Assembly (NCBI GenBank): GCA_964360265.1
Contig: CAYHUY010000018.1
Coordinates: 1 to 15,492 of the forward strand
DNA length: 15,492 nucleotides
Source: GWA1-39-11 sp964360265
Lineage (GTDB): Bacteria > Patescibacteriota > Microgenomatia > Levybacterales > GWA1-39-11
Reading direction: 5' to 3'
Shown piece after piece: positions 12,846-15,492 of the stretch (its first letter is position 1; each line of letters begins with the position of its first letter). Made by a program: the position numbers and the translations under genes. The notes beneath the pieces are model-generated. The model ran no database searches. It worked only from the letters and a program-made list of their open reading frames with translations, and was not told the origin of the DNA.

Positions 12846-14164
12846 TAAAAAACAGCATATCTAAATTCTGGTGGAATATTATCTAGTTCTCCTAATTTTA
12901 GTAAATCTGACGAGGTCTGTTCAATTGTTTGAAATTCAGAGTTAAACCTATCGTAGAACATTTTCATGATAAATGTTTTATCATAGCCACCCTTCTTATA
13001 TGCAAGCAAAAATGCGAGTTTTACTTCCTTGGGCGTTCCCACACAGTCAAAAGGTTTGAAATCACCAACTCCAAGAAGCTCTTCAAATATTGGAATAAGC
13101 TCTTCTGATTTATATAAGTCCTTTCCAAATATCCCTAGTAGTTTTTCACGATCAATAAAGGCTGAAAGCAAACAGAATACAAAGGCGCACTTGACGCACT
13201 CACCGCACCAGAGCGTACTCGATGGGTTATTGATCCTAAAGTTTCTATTGCAGCTTGTGAATGTACCAAAATATTTACCGTACTTTGAAAAGATTTTGGT
13301 TATGTTTATCTCGTGGTATGGGCGGAGAAGCGAGAAATATGTGATGTCGGGGGTGATATAATTGTTTATATAATCTCGAACAAGTGTTTCAAATTCTTCG
13401 GACTTACTCCATTGGTGATTAATCTCCCCCCCAAAATATTCTACATTGCCATAGTTTGCGCTCTTCTCATTTGAAACAACAATATATTTATAATCAAAAA
13501 GGATTGCTGCAAGAAAACCCGTGAAAGCATATATTGAAGAAATTGGAACATGTCCATTATAGACATCTTCCCGCTTATTTAGTTCAAAAATCAAGGGGTC
13601 AAGCTCTCGTTTCATGGTAACTATTGGGATTCCCATAATTTTAGCTATATTTTCCTGAATGTCTACAAGGTTCAAAATAAAACCGTCGAAGTTTTTTCCC
13701 ACCGCTTTCAAAAGTTCCCCCGTAACAATCGAATCCTTCCCTCCACCAAGTCCCACTAAGGATCTGTTTTGTCTTTGGACTGAAACGGGTTGCGACCTAG
13801 ATTCTGAATCGAATGGAAAATTAACTAAATCACGATAGTCGATTTTGTTTTTATAAAAAAATTCTCCTAAACCTTTTGTGTAAACAGTATTCCAAAAATT
13901 TGCCTGGTCTTGAGAAAGTAAAATTTTTGGAGTTAAAATTTCTTTTGGGCAAAATAACTTCCAATAACTTATCCCTAAGGCAAGGTGAAGGCCGTCGAGG
14001 GTTTGTTTAATAACGGTTGAATCGAAGCCGGAAACGGGGGCGAAAGTTATTTTCTCGGTAAATTTAAGCTCTTCTTGATCGTGTTTTATTATATAGAAAA
14101 AATTGATAAACCCTTTTTCTATTTGAGCCTCATATTTCTCAAACGTAAATACTGAATCTCGCAT
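12845..14164 (-). CDS. murL: MurL-like UDP-MurNAc-L-Ala-L-Glu epimerase
   Basis: 439 residues. Recognised from motifs: an ATP-pyrophosphatase-type loop LVGLGGGKDSIVTGELL (136-152, GGGKDS at 140-145), NGHVPISSIYAF (203-214), SNEKSANYGN (231-240), NHQWSKSEEFE (249-259), YFSLLRPYHEI (276-286), SCNRNF (304-309) and WCGECVKCAFVF (319-330). In Xanthomonas, MurL uses ATP and Mg2+ to invert the terminal L-Glu of UDP-MurNAc-L-Ala-L-Glu into D-Glu, replacing glutamate racemase. Length and motif order agree with that family. It precedes murD with a TAATG overlap, and the pairing with a MurD ligase is the strongest support for the call. A different PP-loop enzyme is the main alternative. Confidence 0.85.
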   Translation of the reverse strand: MRDSVFTFEKYEAQIEKGFINFFYIIKHDQEELKFTEKITFAPVSGFDSTVIKQTLDGLHLALGISYWKLFCPKEILTPKILLSQDQANFWNTVYTKGLGEFFYKNKIDYRDLVNFPFDSESRSQPVSVQRQNRSLVGLGGGKDSIVTGELLKAVGKNFDGFILNLVDIQENIAKIMGIPIVTMKRELDPLIFELNKREDVYNGHVPISSIYAFTGFLAAILFDYKYIVVSNEKSANYGNVEYFGGEINHQWSKSEEFETLVRDYINNYITPDITYFSLLRPYHEINITKIFSKYGKYFGTFTSCNRNFRINNPSSTLWCGECVKCAFVFCLLSAFIDREKLLGIFGKDLYKSEELIPIFEELLGVGDFKPFDCVGTPKEVKLAFLLAYKKGGYDKTFIMKMFYDRFNSEFQTIEQTSSDLLKLGELDNIPPEFRYAVF

Positions 14165-14171
14165 GTTGTAT

Positions 14172-14177
14172 ATTATA
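14172..14177 (-). promoter_or_regulatory. -10 box of the murL-murD operon, predicted near-leaderless
   Basis: TATAAT on the minus strand, 7 nt before the murL ATG. No good -35 is visible. It is back to back with the tRNA promoter, about 30 nt apart. Confidence 0.55.
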
Positions 14178-14207
14178 TACTTTTCTCCGTTAAACTAGAT
14201 ATTTTTG

Positions 14208-14216
14208 TGGTAAAAT
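14208..14216 (+). promoter_or_regulatory. Extended -10 promoter of the tRNA gene
   Basis: TGG-TAAAAT (hexamer 14211-14216) places transcription start at about 14223, just before the tRNA 5' end at 14226. The upstream -35 match (GTTAAA, 16-nt spacer) is weak. Confidence 0.55.
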
Positions 14217-14225
14217 TAGGTTCGA

Positions 14226-14297
14226 GCCAGGGTAGCTTAGTGGTAGAGCACAGGATTCATATCCCTGAGGTCGTGGGTTCGATCCCCACCCCTGGTA
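14226..14297 (+). tRNA. tRNA-Met (CAU anticodon)
   Basis: The cloverleaf closes by eye. Acceptor GCCAGGG (14226-14232) pairs with CCCTGGT (14290-14296), with one G-U at the end; the discriminator is A14297. The D-stem is GCTT/GAGC, the anticodon loop TTCATAT (14256-14262) has CAT at 14258-14260, and the T-arm is GTGGG-TTCGATC-CCCAC (14273-14289). CCA is not encoded. The anticodon stem ends in an A-C mismatch (14255/14263). It lacks the three consecutive G-C pairs of an initiator tRNA, so elongator Met is preferred; a lysidine-modified Ile tRNA with a CAU anticodon is the alternative. Confidence 0.9.
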
Positions 14298-14326
14298 CAC
14301 TAGGTTGAGGGCTTGTGGTGAAATTA

Positions 14327-14923
14327 TTAAGCCAGTGATGGTCGTTTTTGTAAGGTCGCCCTTGCGGCATTGATGACTTCGCCCAATAAATTTTGGGGAG
14401 CGTCTAGTTTGGGGTTCAGCCAGTCTTGTGCACTGGTTGTGAGTTTTCTTCCCTCTGTAAAGAAAAGGCTCATTATTGCGTCGGCGTTGGGATTCTGATC
14501 TTTCCTTGCCTCTGTATACGCAGCCTGTATTGAACTATCGAGCGCTCCCAATTCCTCATCTGAAAGTGCATCCAGTCCAGCTATTTTATTAACGATAAGA
14601 TCAGCTAATTTCAGGACAGGACTCTTTGTTCTCTCATCCCTTTCTAACTCGTCCTTATATATCAAACCTTCTCTGGTTAATTGATATCCTTTCTTAAATC
14701 GTCTCATTTCTTGAATGGCTTCGCCTTTCAGGCCCTGATCGATCGCAGTGCCGAAGGCGCCTACAATTTGATCATCTAAGAGCTCCATTCCTCGTCTATT
14801 AAGATTTGTTATGTTCGTTATTTTTGTGTCTATTAACAGGGTTAGTCTGGGTAGGGGATCGTCTTGAGACTCCCTACTAAGGTACGCAGGTAATGGAGTT
14901 TCTCCTTCTTGCGATCTATCCAT
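14327..14923 (-). CDS. Hypothetical soluble protein, 198 residues
   Basis: Not recognised. No signal peptide, transmembrane helix or cysteine is seen. The sequence is polar and mostly helix-like, with a disordered start (MDRSQEGETPLPAYLSRES). Helical segments follow, for example KLADLIVNKIAGLDALSDEE (about residues 105-124). No catalytic motif stands out. A complete promoter lies directly upstream, which supports it as a real gene. It converges on the tRNA gene with a 29-nt gap that holds no visible terminator. Confidence 0.7.
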   Translation of the reverse strand: MDRSQEGETPLPAYLSRESQDDPLPRLTLLIDTKITNITNLNRRGMELLDDQIVGAFGTAIDQGLKGEAIQEMRRFKKGYQLTREGLIYKDELERDERTKSPVLKLADLIVNKIAGLDALSDEELGALDSSIQAAYTEARKDQNPNADAIMSLFFTEGRKLTTSAQDWLNPKLDAPQNLLGEVINAARATLQKRPSLA

Positions 14924-14935
14924 ATTTCAACATTC

Positions 14936-14965
14936 ATTATAATATAATTATAAATATTTGTTCAA
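14936..14965 (-). promoter_or_regulatory. Promoter of the 198-residue hypothetical
   Basis: On the minus strand TTGAAC (complement at 14960-14965), an 18-nt spacer and TATAAT (complement at 14936-14941). The ATG follows the -10 box by 12 nt, giving a leader of about 6 nt with no room for a Shine-Dalgarno sequence. Confidence 0.7.
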
Positions 14966-15035
14966 GGCGCAAAAACAAACATACCAAATGCTCTAAAAAT
15001 CGCCTCTCCAAAACCACCAAGCCTGCCGGAACTTG

Positions 15036-15054
15036 ACCCCGATTTAATCGGGGT
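15036..15054. repeat. 19-nt palindrome in the 14924-15109 gap
   Basis: ACCCCGATTTAATCGGGGT forms 9 bp around a single central T (8 bp with a 3-nt loop in practice). It is flanked by a direct TTGAC on each side (15033-15037 and 15054-15058). It overlaps the first base of the next gene's -35 box, so it could be an operator, a terminator for a divergent transcript, or a dispersed mini-element. Confidence 0.75.
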
Positions 15055-15082
15055 TGACAAGGAATGTCTCTTTATCTAAACT
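15054..15082 (+). promoter_or_regulatory. Promoter of the partial gene at 15110
   Basis: TTGACA (15054-15059), a 17-nt spacer and TAAACT (15077-15082). The start site would be about 15089, giving a leader of about 21 nt. AAGGA (15094-15098) provides a Shine-Dalgarno 11 nt before the ATG, unlike most genes here. Confidence 0.55.
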
Positions 15083-15109
15083 ATCTACTGATCAAGGAAT
15101 TTATTTTCT

Positions 15110-15492
15110 ATGGAAACTCTGATAAGCGGCGTTTTCAGCTTTGCCGTATTTCACTTTGCTACGCGACCCAAATCAAAAATAAATAAGAAACTGCCTCGCG
15201 CAAAAGTTAAAAGATTTGAGTTTTTCCCTCGTTTTAACGTGGAGGCAAAAAATCGAATATTTCACTTCCATCACTGGATGATTTTAACACCCGTATACAT
15301 ATTTGCTCAAACAATAGGAAAAGACTTAGGAATTTTACAGTCTAATATTTTGCAGGGGTTTATGCTTGGAGGCATTGTACAGGGGTTAATGTACGAGGAT
15401 AGCCTCAAATTTATACACCGCAACCACGAATATCATAAAAAAATAAAAGCTTCATCCTACCACGGCTTCCGCTTCCTCAAAAAAATATTCTA
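15110..15492 (+). CDS. Hypothetical protein, 3' end cut by window edge
   Basis: At least 127 codons are open from the ATG at 15110 to the edge; the last two bases, ta, could begin a stop codon. The start is METLISGVFSFAVFHF, followed by a basic stretch (RPKSKINKKLPRAKVKR). Then come a histidine-rich motif RIFHFHHWM (about residues 51-59), a hydrophobic segment (ILTPVYIFAQTIG) and a Gly-rich segment GFMLGGIVQGLMYEDSLKFIHR. The His cluster followed by a Gly-rich hydrophobic stretch and an acidic pair could suggest a small metal-binding membrane protein, but I do not recognise the family. Promoter and Shine-Dalgarno sequence support the start. Confidence 0.7.
   Translation, partial: METLISGVFSFAVFHFATRPKSKINKKLPRAKVKRFEFFPRFNVEAKNRIFHFHHWMILTPVYIFAQTIGKDLGILQSNILQGFMLGGIVQGLMYEDSLKFIHRNHEYHKKIKASSYHGFRFLKKIF

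Noticed and set aside
1..15492. CRISPR array, insertion sequence, integrase or prophage
   Set aside because: No regularly spaced direct repeats, no transposase or integrase motifs, and no terminal inverted repeats flanking a coding region were seen.

Overview
The window looks like a piece of chromosome from an uncultured, small-genome bacterium of the Candidate Phyla Radiation (Patescibacteria), most likely Microgenomates-like. This is inferred from several things. Genes are packed tightly, often with one-base TAATG stop/start overlaps. The 5'-3' exonuclease stands alone instead of being fused to a DNA polymerase I polymerase domain. There is a lone TraG/VirB4-like ATPase. Short palindromic or GC-rich mini-elements are inserted in frame into conserved proteins (SLPAGRQG, STGSGQ, ARALRAG). 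TGA is used as a stop, so this is not a lineage that recodes UGA as glycine.

Layout. 1-1324: a membrane-anchored DsbA-like thioredoxin gene (+) converges on a hicB-hicA toxin-antitoxin pair (-), and hicB is divergent from a membrane-anchored hypothetical (+, 1325-2071). 2105-5514 (-): a coupled operon read as stand-alone 5'-3' exonuclease, family 4 glycosyltransferase, Nudix hydrolase, mutM, with a decayed second mutM start between the last two. 5616-9738 (-): TraG-like ATPase and ftsH, each with its own -10 box. 9829-11447 (-): yidD, acylphosphatase and trpS. 11463-14164 (-): murD and an upstream PP-loop-containing gene that matches murL, the UDP-MurNAc-L-Ala-L-Glu epimerase. Then a tRNA-Met(CAU) gene (+), a 198-residue hypothetical (-), and a hypothetical cut by the right edge (+).

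How the genes relate. murL-murD suggests that this organism adds L-Glu to UDP-MurNAc-L-Ala and epimerises it afterwards, bypassing glutamate racemase. MutM and the Nudix hydrolase are both compatible with handling oxidised nucleotides, and the exonuclease at the head of their operon is a repair/replication enzyme. FtsH (membrane quality control) and YidD (membrane protein insertion) form a loose envelope group, and the DsbA-like protein would act outside the membrane.

Three sequence-level patterns stand out. (1) Six genes have a -10 box only 6-7 nt before the ATG, often as an extended TGn -10, which predicts leaderless mRNAs. (2) Short repeat elements lie inside genes in frame (two in the glycosyltransferase, one in trpS) and in intergenic gaps. 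(3) The first eight codons of a diverged mutM survive at the Nudix stop codon, with an element next to them and an intact mutM downstream, which suggests in-place gene replacement.
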